Source: Phycisphaerales bacterium UBA854 | GTDB taxonomy: Bacteria; Planctomycetota; Phycisphaerae; Phycisphaerales; SM1A02 | Assembly: GCA_002295885.1 (NCBI GenBank) | Contig: DBGM01000011.1 | Location: forward strand, 35,196 to 99,195 | Reading direction: 5' to 3' | DNA: 64,000 bases | Part shown: one piece after another, positions 7,860 to 15,927 of the stretch | Layout of the letters: every line of letters starts with the position of its first letter | Position numbering within the stretch: the first letter of the stretch is position 1 | Notes under the pieces: generated by a model | Seen by the model: the letters and a program-made list of their open reading frames with translations, nothing else | Database searches by the model: none | What the model was told of the DNA's origin: nothing | Position numbers and translations under genes: made by a program

Positions 7860-8144
7860 TCAGCCGCTCTTGATTCCTTCCTTCTTGTTCGTGTGACCAC
7901 GGAAGATTCGCGTGATCGAGAACTCTCCGAGCTTGTGGCCGACCATGTCCTCGGTGACGAAGACGTCGGTGAAGCTGCGGCCGTTGTGGACCTGGAACGT
8001 GTGGCCGACGAACTCCGGCACGATGGTGCAGGATCGTGCCCACGTGCGGATGGGCCGGCGGCTCGTGCCCGCATCGTTCTGAAGCATGACCTTCCGGTAC
8101 AGCTTCTCGTCGACGTATGGTCCCTTTTTCAGTGATCGTCCCAT
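7860..8144 (-). CDS. rpsS: Small subunit ribosomal protein uS19
   Basis: S19 lies in the 30S head close to S13. The 94 residues begin MGRSLKKGPYVDEKLYRKV. They have IRTWARSCTIVPEFVGHTF and HNGRSFTDVFVTEDMVGHKL, followed by GEFSITR. These are the standard blocks of the family, and the gene is in its normal position between rplB and rplV. Confidence 0.96.
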   Translation of the reverse strand: MGRSLKKGPYVDEKLYRKVMLQNDAGTSRRPIRTWARSCTIVPEFVGHTFQVHNGRSFTDVFVTEDMVGHKLGEFSITRIFRGHTNKKEGIKSG

Positions 8145-8163
8145 TGGTCCAAATCCCGTCCTG

Positions 8164-9018
8164 TCAGAGTTTCAACTGTCCGTAACGCTTGCTCTTGCGA
8201 CGCCGCAGGATGCGTGCATCCGAGGCCTTGCCGCGACGACGGGTCCGTCCACCCTTGGACTTGGTGCCCGACGCACTGGCCGGAGTCCGGCCACCCTTGG
8301 AACGACCTTCGCCACCACCCAGCGGATGCTCGTGGTGACTCTTCGCCATGCCGCGGGTCTTGGGGCGCCGCCCCAGCCAGCGGTTGCGACCGGCCTTGCC
8401 GAGCTTCACGAGCTGGTGATCGGTGTTTCCCACCTGTCCCAGCGTCGCACGACAGGTCACGAGGACCTGACGGATCTCGCCGGAGGGAAGCACCAGCGTG
8501 GCGTAACGGCCTTCCTTGTTCGTCAGTCGTGCACCGGCACCGGCGGATCGGCAGAGGCCGGCACCGCGTCCGGGTTCGAACTCGACTCCGTGGACCGTCA
8601 TGCCGGTCGGGATGTGCTTGAGCGGCATGCAGCATCCGACATTGGGCTCGATCGCATCGGCGGAGCTCAGCACGGTCATTCCGGGCTTGAGACCGACGGG
8701 TGCCAGGATGTACCGACGCTCGCCGTCGCCGTACTCGACGAGAGCGATGTGGCACGAGCGGTTCGGGTCGTACTCGATGGAGACGACGGTCGCCGGATCG
8801 TTGTCGCGGTTGCGCTTGAAGTCGATGACACGGTAGCGGCGCTTGTGCCCGCCACCACGACCACGCACGGTGATCTTGCCCTGGTTGTTCCGTCCACCCT
8901 TCTTGTTGAGCGGACGCAGGAGCGACTTCTCGGGCTTGGACGTGGTGACCTCCTCGTGGAGGTTCACCGATGCGTTGCGTCGCCCGGGGGTCGTCGGCTT
9001 GTAGACTCGAATGGCCAT
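8164..9018 (-). CDS. rplB: Large subunit ribosomal protein uL2
   Basis: L2 is needed for subunit association and peptidyl transfer. The 284-residue product starts MAIRVYKPTTPGRRNASV and has GRGGGHKRRYRVIDFKRN, IEYDPNRSCHIALVEYGDG and the C-terminal catalytic-region block HEHPLGGGEGRSKGGRTP, which includes the critical histidine of the family. The C-terminus is basic as usual. Confidence 0.97.
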   Translation of the reverse strand: MAIRVYKPTTPGRRNASVNLHEEVTTSKPEKSLLRPLNKKGGRNNQGKITVRGRGGGHKRRYRVIDFKRNRDNDPATVVSIEYDPNRSCHIALVEYGDGERRYILAPVGLKPGMTVLSSADAIEPNVGCCMPLKHIPTGMTVHGVEFEPGRGAGLCRSAGAGARLTNKEGRYATLVLPSGEIRQVLVTCRATLGQVGNTDHQLVKLGKAGRNRWLGRRPKTRGMAKSHHEHPLGGGEGRSKGGRTPASASGTKSKGGRTRRRGKASDARILRRRKSKRYGQLKL

Positions 9019-9061
9019 GGTCTTGGTTCCGTGGGTCCGCCGGCGGCGAACCGTTCAATCC

Positions 9062-9340
9062 TCAGAAGAGTTCGATCCGATCGTCGGGGTGCACCTTGAC
9101 GACGGCCCGCTTCGTGTCCTTCGTGCTCCAGAAGCCGAACTTGTTCCGACGGCTCTGGCCCTTGCGGTTCTGCACCGCGACACCCTGCACCCGAACCCCG
9201 TAGAGCGAGACGATGGCCCGCTTGACGTCGTCCTTGGTGGCCCGCTTGTCGATCTCGAAGGCGTACCGGTTCTGCATGCTCGAGGACCAGGTGGTCTTCT
9301 CGGTCACGATCGGCTTCCGGATGACGGTCGTTGCTTCCAT
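9062..9340 (-). CDS. rplW: Large subunit ribosomal protein uL23
   Basis: L23 sits at the tunnel exit and docks trigger factor and SRP. The start MEATTVIRKPIVTEKTTW and the blocks NRYAFEIDKRATKDDVKRAI and NKFGFWSTKDTKRAVVKV identify it. The ATG at 9340 shares its A with the last base of the rplD stop (TGATG), so the longer open frame was discarded. The product has 92 residues. Confidence 0.95.
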   Translation of the reverse strand: MEATTVIRKPIVTEKTTWSSSMQNRYAFEIDKRATKDDVKRAIVSLYGVRVQGVAVQNRKGQSRRNKFGFWSTKDTKRAVVKVHPDDRIELF

Positions 9341-10002
9341 CAGGCGGCCTCCTTGTCGTCGGTTCCGCCGGTGGAGCTCGCCATGTCGAGGAACGACTGG
9401 AGCGAAGCCTTGTCCACCAGCAGGTAGCGGTGATTCAGCAGTTCGAATGCGTTCATCTGGTCGACGCGGATGGTGTCCACATGGTCCAGGTTGCGGGAGG
9501 ACAGGGCCGCGTTCTTCTGATCGGACCCGAGGGCGACCAGGCACGTCCGGTCGATGCCGAGGGCCTCGAAGAGGCTTTCCATCGACTTCGTGCGGGGGGC
9601 GTCCATGTCGAGCGAGTCGACGCACTTGACCTCGTTGTCGACGAGCTTGGCCAGCAGGGCGTTGCGATTGGCGAGACGCCGCATCCGCTTGGGCATCCGC
9701 TTGCGGAAGACCTCGGTCTTCTTGGTCTTGGCGAAGGCCACGCCGCCACCCTTGCGGATGATGGTGCGGACCGTACCCATCCGGGCGTTGCCGGTCCCCT
9801 TCTGGCGATAGATCTTTCGCGTGGATCCCTCGACCATGCCGCGGGACTTGGTGCGGGCCGAACCCTGGCGACGATTGGCGTGGAACATCACGTAGGCCTG
9901 CTTGAGCAGGCCGGGCCGGACCTCGTTGCCGAGGCTCGACTCATCGATCGCGAGGGAATCGACCTTCTTTCCTGACATGTCGTGAACGGGAAGTTCAATC
10001 AT
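9340..10002 (-). CDS. rplD: Large subunit ribosomal protein uL4
   Basis: L4 lines the exit tunnel and in some bacteria also represses the S10 operon. The 220-residue product has the tunnel-loop block (GSARTKSRGMVEGSTRKIYR, QKGTGNARMGTVRTI), KRMPKRMRRLANRNALLAKL and a normal C-terminal domain. Two starts are possible: ATG at 10002 and an in-frame GTG at 10014. Neither has a good ribosome binding site. An unusually long gap of about 145 bases separates it from rplC. Confidence 0.93.
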   Translation of the reverse strand: MIELPVHDMSGKKVDSLAIDESSLGNEVRPGLLKQAYVMFHANRRQGSARTKSRGMVEGSTRKIYRQKGTGNARMGTVRTIIRKGGGVAFAKTKKTEVFRKRMPKRMRRLANRNALLAKLVDNEVKCVDSLDMDAPRTKSMESLFEALGIDRTCLVALGSDQKNAALSSRNLDHVDTIRVDQMNAFELLNHRYLLVDKASLQSFLDMASSTGGTDDKEAA

Positions 10003-10014
10003 TGTTTCATACAC

Positions 10015-10147
10015 CTGTGCAGTGGGCTGCGTCGTTCGCCTCGTTCTCCCGCAGGTAGAACTTCGACTCGGCGTGTCCCTCGATTGTTGCGATCATCCGG
10101 TTCCGAACACCCGATCCGGGGTCGGCCTCGATGATTCCCGGCCGTGA
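10015..10147. other. Long non-coding spacer between rplC and rplD
   Basis: The other gaps between neighbouring genes in this operon are about 60 bases or less, and many are under 40. This one is about 130-145 bases. I see no open frame, intrinsic terminator or clear promoter in it. It could hold an RNA regulatory structure acting on rplD, or a processing site, but nothing in the sequence names one. Confidence 0.5.
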
Positions 10148-10825
10148 TCAGCCGGCTTTCTTCTTCGCACTCGCTTTCTGCTTGTTGAGTCGCACGGCTT
10201 CACGGAGGAAGACCAGTGCGCCGTTGGGGCCGGGCACGGTGCCCTTGACGAGGACGATGCCTTCGGCTTCGTCGATGGAGACGACCTCGAGGCTGCGCAC
10301 CGTCATGTGCTCGTCGCCCATGTGGCCGGCCATTCGCTTGCCCTTCTTGATCTTGGGACCGGTACCGAGGTTGGCGGAGTGGCCGCCGATCGATCCGGGG
10401 GAGCGGTGACGCCGCTTCACGCCGTGGCTCGCCTCGAGACCGCTGAAGTTGTGACGCTTCATCGCCCCCTGGAAGCCCTTGCCCTTGCTGGTTCCCAGCA
10501 CGTCGACGAAGGGGATGCCTTCGAAGCAGGAGACCGTGAGGGTCTCACCGAGCTCGACGGAGGGGTCGTCGCACCGCAGTTCGCGGTGATGCCGCAGGGG
10601 GCCGGAGCCCGCCTTGAAGTCGTGTCCGATCACGGGCATCGTGCTGCGGCGAGGCTTGACCGGATCGAATCCGATCTGCACGGCGGAGTAGCCGTCGCGC
10701 TCGACGTCCTTGACCTGGGTGACCGTGCAGGGACCGGCCTTGATCACGGTGACGGGGATGTTCTCTCCGTCTTCGGTGAAGTAGCGGGTCATGCCGAGTT
10801 TGTAGCCGAGCAGTGCAGCGGTCAT
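10148..10825 (-). CDS. rplC: Large subunit ribosomal protein uL3
   Basis: L3 initiates 50S assembly and reaches the peptidyl transferase centre. The start MTAALLGYKLGMTRYFTEDG is canonical, so ATG 10825 was chosen over the longer frame. The extended loop is present (GKGFQGAMKRHNFSGLEASH, RRHRSPGSIGGHS, GKRMAGHMGDEH). The 225-residue protein ends with a lysine-rich tail. It begins 4 bases after the rpsJ stop. Confidence 0.96.
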   Translation of the reverse strand: MTAALLGYKLGMTRYFTEDGENIPVTVIKAGPCTVTQVKDVERDGYSAVQIGFDPVKPRRSTMPVIGHDFKAGSGPLRHHRELRCDDPSVELGETLTVSCFEGIPFVDVLGTSKGKGFQGAMKRHNFSGLEASHGVKRRHRSPGSIGGHSANLGTGPKIKKGKRMAGHMGDEHMTVRSLEVVSIDEAEGIVLVKGTVPGPNGALVFLREAVRLNKQKASAKKKAG

Positions 10826-10829
10826 CGGT

Positions 10830-11138
10830 TCAGGCCTTGATCTTGACAAAGACACCCGCAGGAACGACGAGGCGGTTCAGCGCTTCGACGGTGCGGGCGT
10901 TTGGTTCGGAAATATCGATGATGCGCTTGTGGGTGCGGATCTCGAACTGTTCGCGTGACTTCTTGTTGACGAACGTCGAACGGTTGACGGTGTAGATCTC
11001 ACGCCGCGTCGGCAGTGGAATGGGCCCTGCCACGCGGGCGCCGGTGCGCTTGGCGTGATCAACGATCTCGCGTGCAGAAGCATCGAGCGCTTGGTGGTCG
11101 TAGGCTTCCATTCTGATTCGAATCTTCATTGCCGACAC
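10830..11138 (-). CDS. rpsJ: Small subunit ribosomal protein uS10
   Basis: S10 is a 30S head protein and, as NusE, part of transcription antitermination complexes. The core KIRIRMEAYDHQALDASARE, GPIPLPTRREIYTVNRSTFV and REQFEIRTHKRIIDI is unmistakable. GTG at 11138 has GGAAG six bases upstream and is my preferred start (102 residues). The in-frame ATG at 11129 has the motif too far away. It is the first gene of the operon. Confidence 0.95.
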   Translation of the reverse strand: MSAMKIRIRMEAYDHQALDASAREIVDHAKRTGARVAGPIPLPTRREIYTVNRSTFVNKKSREQFEIRTHKRIIDISEPNARTVEALNRLVVPAGVFVKIKA

Positions 11139-11240
11139 GATTGTCTTCCGTTCTCATCCACGTACAGATCGTCGCCTTGCTGTGGTCGACGACGAATCCA
11201 CAAGTCACAAACACATGCACCCATGCGAAATGGGCGCGAA
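11139..11240 (-). promoter_or_regulatory. Probable structured 5' leader of the S10 operon
   Basis: Between the predicted transcription start and rpsJ there is about 100 nt of untranslated RNA. Read on the minus strand it can form an 8-bp stem (GCGCCCAT with ATGGGTGC, loop TTCGC) and a second 6-bp stem (TCGTCG with CGACGA). Ribosomal protein leaders are often targets of autogenous repression. Whether this one binds a ribosomal protein is inference only. Confidence 0.4.
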
Positions 11241-11246
11241 ACGGTG

Positions 11247-11274
11247 ATGATAGGCCCCCCAGTGGACCTGTCAA
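11247..11274 (-). promoter_or_regulatory. Sigma-70-type promoter of the S10-spc operon
   Basis: On the minus strand a perfect TTGACA (11274-11269) is followed after 16 bases by TATCAT (11252-11247). This is the best consensus promoter I found in the window. It is correctly placed for rpsJ, with a transcription start expected near 11240. Confidence 0.75.
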
Positions 11275-11354
11275 GGGACTCCGGCGTTCGGCTCCCCCTG
11301 AAAAAGGCGATTTCCCTCCCCCCACCTTCGGGCCCGGGAAGCTACATTCCACCC

Positions 11355-12728
11355 ATGCCACCGATGCTCAGCCGCTGCCGATCGCTCCTTCTGGCCCTGT
11401 GTGCGGCCTCATGCTGTCTTCAGACCGCCTGGGGGACCGAGACCATCTATTCAAACAGTCTCGGCCTCTCCCTGAAGGTCCCCGACGGCACCAATCAGGT
11501 CGGGGCTTCTCAAGCCGGCCAACCCGCATTCCTGGTGCTGAGAGAGGGCTCGGACCCACCCCGGTGGAGCCTGAGAATCGAACGGCTCATCAGCGAGGCC
11601 GCCACGGCCACCGATCTGCTGCTGGAACTTATCGGACGTGGAGCGGACCAGGTGACGTCCGTCGAGATCCTGGCCCGGGAACCCCTTCGCATCGGGGACC
11701 AGGAGGCTTCGACGACCTGGATCAGTGAATCCCAGGCGAACGGCAAGAAGGTGGTGTTCGGCTGGCTGGTGCTTCCCACGGTTCGGAACGACTACGTGGT
11801 GGCCACCGCCATCACCCTGCCATCCCAGTGGGAGGCCTGCCGGGAGGACATGGCGGCCATTTTCACCTCCCTGGACGTCCAGGACCCCAAATCCATGGTG
11901 GAGGACCGTGAATCCATGCTGGAAACGGGCCACTCCCTGGTCCAAAGCCTGACGGAGGATGATCTTCGTAAACTCATTGGATTCAAGGAGTTGAGGCGTG
12001 TCTACCGGGACGGCTCCGGCTCCGACACCGAGGTCGGCTACTCCCTGATCGAAGTCGCGGAAGCTCCGCGGGGAATGATCAAACGGCAACGCAGTCCCGA
12101 TCGCTATTCCGCTGAGGAGCAGGAGCAGGGACTGCTGGTGATGGAGCACAGCCGAATCGTTGCCGATGCCCAACGCCAGGTGTACGTCGACCTGCTGAGC
12201 CTGCAATGGATGTCCTGGGACATGAAACGTGAGGCCTGGACCATCACGGCGACCCGCCGCCAGGGCGAGGCCCGGGCCACCGAGACCGAAGTCGGCTTTC
12301 GCACCGAAGCGTCCCTGGGATCCCCCCGGCCACGGCTGCACGTCATCAAACAGGACGACGAAATCGGTCTTCGACAGCCCTATGAATGGATCGTGCCCGA
12401 AGGCTGGCTGCCCCGCCCCCTCACCGGACTGCTCAGCCGGCTGATCCCCCACCGACCGCAGCAGGTCGCCTTCGTGATCTACGATCACACCGCGGCCGTT
12501 CCCGCCCTGACCATCCGTACGGACGTGTGGTCTCCGGATCCCACGATCGACGGCCGATGGATTCTCGAATCACGCGTCGGCGAACAGGGCTTCCCGACCC
12601 GCATCCTCTTCGATCGAAGCCGCAACTTCCTTCGGCTCTCCCAGCCGGGCGGAAACACCATCGAACCCTCGACGGTGACGGACATCCAGCGACGGTGGGA
12701 CCAGGCCGGCCTTCGCACCGAGGAATGA
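11355..12728 (+). CDS. Secreted protein of unknown function
   Basis: I do not recognise this family. The product has 457 residues from ATG 11355 (MPPMLSRCRS). It begins with a clear signal peptide whose hydrophobic core is LLLALCAASCCLQTAWG, with a likely cut after AWG. The rest is soluble with no membrane segment. A stretch near residues 60-180 is arranged like the lipid-free outer-membrane-associated proteins that read serine/threonine-poor beta sheets, but that is weak. It is divergent from the ribosomal operon and meets the next gene tail to tail, sharing the palindrome TGATCA as the two stop codons. Confidence 0.8.
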   Translation: MPPMLSRCRSLLLALCAASCCLQTAWGTETIYSNSLGLSLKVPDGTNQVGASQAGQPAFLVLREGSDPPRWSLRIERLISEAATATDLLLELIGRGADQVTSVEILAREPLRIGDQEASTTWISESQANGKKVVFGWLVLPTVRNDYVVATAITLPSQWEACREDMAAIFTSLDVQDPKSMVEDRESMLETGHSLVQSLTEDDLRKLIGFKELRRVYRDGSGSDTEVGYSLIEVAEAPRGMIKRQRSPDRYSAEEQEQGLLVMEHSRIVADAQRQVYVDLLSLQWMSWDMKREAWTITATRRQGEARATETEVGFRTEASLGSPRPRLHVIKQDDEIGLRQPYEWIVPEGWLPRPLTGLLSRLIPHRPQQVAFVIYDHTAAVPALTIRTDVWSPDPTIDGRWILESRVGEQGFPTRILFDRSRNFLRLSQPGGNTIEPSTVTDIQRRWDQAGLRTEE

Positions 12729-14054
12729 TCAGCCCAGTTCGGCCTCGATCGCCAGTTGCAGTTCACGAAGTGCTTCACGCCCGTAGAGAGGAAACGGCCA
12801 GTCCCGTCGCTCCGACAGGCTCGCCAACGCCTCGATGCGATGCAGGGCCTCGTCCCGATCGACCTCGCTCCCGCCCTGCCGATCGAGCCATTCGTGCATT
12901 CGGTCCCACGCCACCCGGCGTTCCCGGGAACCGCGGGGCAACGAGCTGATCTCCGCCAGGACCTTCGCCTTGGACGGGCCGGGACCACGAGCGCCCCCCG
13001 ATGTCTCGGGATCGTGCCGGCGTCGACGGGCCTGCTGCAGCAGTTCGTTGCGGGCCGAGGCAAATCCGGGATCGCCCAACAGCGGCAACGTGAGGTCGGC
13101 CGTGGCCATGGCGCGACGGCCCGGCCGGAGCCCCAGCCAACCGTCCAGCCACGACTCCATCGCCTCGTCGTAACGCCAACCGCCCAGACCGTGAATGAAG
13201 AGGTCCGCAAGGCCGAGCCGCGCCATGGCCGTGAGAACCAGCGCCTTGGGATGCAACCGGCCGGACGGCAGATCGGCGACGGTCGCGGTTCGCAGTCCGT
13301 CCCCATCCTCCACCCACAACGGAAGCGGTCGACCTGCGGGACCGTCGTCGAGTCGCCGTATTCCCGCCGTCGGATGACGATCCACGGCGAGATTGAACGC
13401 GTCGATGCACTCCGAAGGATCTTCGGAGATCCGACGAACCAGGATGTCCCCGGCCGTGGTTCCCATGAGCTGCGAGACCGTGATCGTCCGCATGGACCCG
13501 ATCCACGGGTCCATGAGTCGATCGAGGGCACCTGCACACTGCAGCGCGGCGTTCGCAGCATCGCACTCCGCCTCCAGAGCCGCATGCCAGTCGTGCAGGC
13601 CTTCGAGCACTCCGGAGATTCCGCTCCCCTCGGGAAGCGGACGCGGGCGCGAAGCCGCCTGCGACCGCATCGGCCGATCGGGATCCACCGCAATGAACTC
13701 CCAGGTCCGGACACCGAGCGACTCCGGATCGTCACCGCAGGGCCACTCCAGACGACCCCAGTCCCCGCGGTGCGAATCCACGACCAGATGGACGAGCTGG
13801 GCGTCGTGCCGACGAGCCAGCAGATCGCCGACCATGAACTTCGCGAGGATTCCGGGATGCCAGGGAACGGGCTGGTGCCCGACGAGGATCACGGGGCGAT
13901 CCGGGTCGAGCCCGAGCTCGGCCCGGGTCCGGGCCCGCAGTTCCGACGCCGTCATTCCACCGATCGTGTCGCCCGACTGCGATGCGGACTCGATCGTCCA
14001 GGGGACGGACGATCGGTCCGGATCCCATCGGAGATCGATCACCGGCGTCGTCAT
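12729..14054 (-). CDS. Conserved protein, possibly distantly BshC-like
   Basis: The 441-residue soluble protein starts at ATG 14054, whose A is also the last base of the upstream glycosyltransferase stop. Two blocks recall BshC, the putative cysteine ligase of bacillithiol synthesis. One is VGHQPVPWHPGILAKFMVGD with VDSHRGDW after it, comparable to the TGQQ..GP..TI.K and EDHD region. The other is LHPKALVLTAMARLGLADLF followed by IHGLGGWRYDEAMESW, comparable to the family's RPxxQDxLLPTVAYIGGPGEIAYW region. The similarity is from memory and remote, so a function is not assigned. The tight coupling to a glycosyltransferase is unexplained. Confidence 0.8.
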   Translation of the reverse strand: MTTPVIDLRWDPDRSSVPWTIESASQSGDTIGGMTASELRARTRAELGLDPDRPVILVGHQPVPWHPGILAKFMVGDLLARRHDAQLVHLVVDSHRGDWGRLEWPCGDDPESLGVRTWEFIAVDPDRPMRSQAASRPRPLPEGSGISGVLEGLHDWHAALEAECDAANAALQCAGALDRLMDPWIGSMRTITVSQLMGTTAGDILVRRISEDPSECIDAFNLAVDRHPTAGIRRLDDGPAGRPLPLWVEDGDGLRTATVADLPSGRLHPKALVLTAMARLGLADLFIHGLGGWRYDEAMESWLDGWLGLRPGRRAMATADLTLPLLGDPGFASARNELLQQARRRRHDPETSGGARGPGPSKAKVLAEISSLPRGSRERRVAWDRMHEWLDRQGGSEVDRDEALHRIEALASLSERRDWPFPLYGREALRELQLAIEAELG

Positions 14055-14824
14055 CAGTCCGAGACCAGATCCGCGGGGGCCGGATCGAGACCGGCCAGGG
14101 CAGTCGTCGGCAGACGATCGCTGCAACGCAGGAGTTCGCGGTGCAGGGTCGCCTCGTAATGGCGGCGGCGGACCTCGACATCGTCCAGCGGTCCACCGAA
14201 GCTCCGGTTCGGGTCGTTGTAGATCAGGCGAACGGGAAGTTCGACGATGCGCAGCTCCGCGGCAACGGCCTGCACCCAGAACTGCATCGGAAAGTCGTAT
14301 CCGTCCGCATCGAGTTCCAGCGGGCCGCAGGCCCGGGAGCGGTAGGCCTTGAACCCGCAGAAGGCGTCGGTGATGGAGAGATCCAAGCGGGCATTCAGCT
14401 CCTGCGTGATCAGCCGGTTCGTGGATCGACGATCCTCGGGCGGGGCGTCGTTCTCGGGGTGCACATCCAGATAGCGGCTTCCGGAAATGACGTCGGCGTC
14501 GTTCCGCTCGATGGCTTCGATGAAGGCCGGAATCGACTCCGGTTCGTGCTGCCGATCGCAGTCCATGGTGATCAGCCAGTCGTAGCTTCCGCAGCAGGCC
14601 CAGCGGATCATGTCCTGCATCGAACGGCCGTAGCCGCGATTCACCGCGTGCCGCGCGACCTCGACCGGCTGACGAGCCAGCAGCATGGGCGTTTCATCCG
14701 TGGATCCATCGTCCACCACGAGCACGTCGCAGCCGTAGCCGCGCACCGCCTCGATGACGTCCGGGACGGATGCCGCCTCGTTGTAGACCGGGATTCCGAT
14801 GAGTATTCGTGATGTGTCCGACAC
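14054..14824 (-). CDS. Family 2 glycosyltransferase (dolichol-phosphate-sugar synthase type)
   Basis: This is a GT-A fold transferase that should move a sugar from a nucleotide donor to a lipid phosphate or related acceptor. The N-terminus is classic: ILIGIPVYNEAASVPDVI, then VLVVDDGSTDET, and NRGYGRSMQDMI. The metal-binding DxD-like block is TMDCDRQHEPESIP, and ISGSRYLD is also typical. No C-terminal membrane segments are present in the 256 residues, so it is the soluble type. It overlaps the following gene by one base. Confidence 0.88.
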   Translation of the reverse strand: MSDTSRILIGIPVYNEAASVPDVIEAVRGYGCDVLVVDDGSTDETPMLLARQPVEVARHAVNRGYGRSMQDMIRWACCGSYDWLITMDCDRQHEPESIPAFIEAIERNDADVISGSRYLDVHPENDAPPEDRRSTNRLITQELNARLDLSITDAFCGFKAYRSRACGPLELDADGYDFPMQFWVQAVAAELRIVELPVRLIYNDPNRSFGGPLDDVEVRRRHYEATLHRELLRCSDRLPTTALAGLDPAPADLVSD

Positions 14825-14887
14825 GGTGCCGCCCTCGACTGAATGCAGACACGCCAGTGTAGAGAGGAGCCGAAGCCGGATCCAGCC

Positions 14888-15901
14888 CTAGCCGAAGAGT
14901 TCGCCGGAAGCGTCCATGGCGGACTCCTCCACGCCCTCGTCGAGCGGACGCGGCCGGTAGAGCCGGTTGTTCCAGAGGCCCCAGATCCGATCCGTGAAGT
15001 CACCCACCATCGCCGTGCCCGACTGGACGGACGTCAGGGCCATCTGGGTCTTGGCGTCGAGGTTGTCGAGCATCGAGATGAAGACGGCCTCGGGCGTCGA
15101 CGGAGGCTTCAGCGCACCGTACTCGGCCTCCCCGTGGTGACTGAGCACGATGTTCTGGAGCACCCGCATCGCCTCGCCGGGCAGCGGCGGATCGAGCGTG
15201 TCGGCCTTCTGCTGCAGCCAGATCGCGCCGCGGGCGATGTGTCCCACGAGATTCCCCTCGGCGGTGTAGTCGAACCCCTTCTCCCAGGTCAGCTCGATGG
15301 TCTTGCCGAGATCGTGGATGAACAGTCCCATGAGCACGAGATCACGGTTCAAGTCGCCCCGGTACAGAGGGAGCACCGCGTCGGCGATGCGCATGAGCTG
15401 CCAGGTGTGCTCCAGCAGTCCGCCGATCCAGGCGTGGTGCATCGCCATCGCGGCCGGTGCCATGCGGAAGCGGGCGATCAGTTCCGCGTCCCCCAGATAT
15501 GCCTCGGCCAGGGCACGCATCGCGGGATGCTCCATCGACTGGAGCATCCCGACCACGTCCGTGAACATCGAATCGACATCCTGGTCGGTGGAGGGAAGCA
15601 GATCCTGCATCTGGTCCTCGCTGACCTCGCAGGCCTCGATGGTGTCGATGCGGATCTGGACCTGATCCTTGAAGGTCTCGGCGCTGCCTTCGACCTGTAC
15701 GAAGCCGGTGGCCGCGATGTCCTTGAGCCGATGCTCGTCGAACGACCACAGTCGGCCCGGAACCTCGCCCGTGGCATCGCGCAGCAGACACTTGAGGTAG
15801 GGCTTGCCCTGTCGAGTGGTCGCCACCTGGGGATTGCCCAGGCAGTAGACGCCCGACACCCATTGCGATCCGGCCAGTGTTCCCAGTTCGGTATGCACCA
15901 T
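14888..15901 (-). CDS. YhaM-like 3'-5' exoribonuclease (OB-fold plus HD domain)
   Basis: The 337-residue protein has an N-terminal OB-fold (roughly 10-90, including GKPYLKCLLRDATGEVPGRL) and an HD phosphohydrolase domain from about 150. Metal-binding motifs are visible: HHAWIGGLLEHTWQ, IHDLGKTIEL and LSHHGEAEYGA. This arrangement is that of YhaM/CBF1, which degrades single-stranded RNA and DNA from the 3' end. It lies between glycosyltransferase and NnrD-like genes with short gaps. Activity on RNA is inferred from family only. Confidence 0.85.
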   Translation of the reverse strand: MVHTELGTLAGSQWVSGVYCLGNPQVATTRQGKPYLKCLLRDATGEVPGRLWSFDEHRLKDIAATGFVQVEGSAETFKDQVQIRIDTIEACEVSEDQMQDLLPSTDQDVDSMFTDVVGMLQSMEHPAMRALAEAYLGDAELIARFRMAPAAMAMHHAWIGGLLEHTWQLMRIADAVLPLYRGDLNRDLVLMGLFIHDLGKTIELTWEKGFDYTAEGNLVGHIARGAIWLQQKADTLDPPLPGEAMRVLQNIVLSHHGEAEYGALKPPSTPEAVFISMLDNLDAKTQMALTSVQSGTAMVGDFTDRIWGLWNNRLYRPRPLDEGVEESAMDASGELFG

Positions 15902-15927
15902 GTTCGGTCTTCCTTCCGTTCGGGGGC

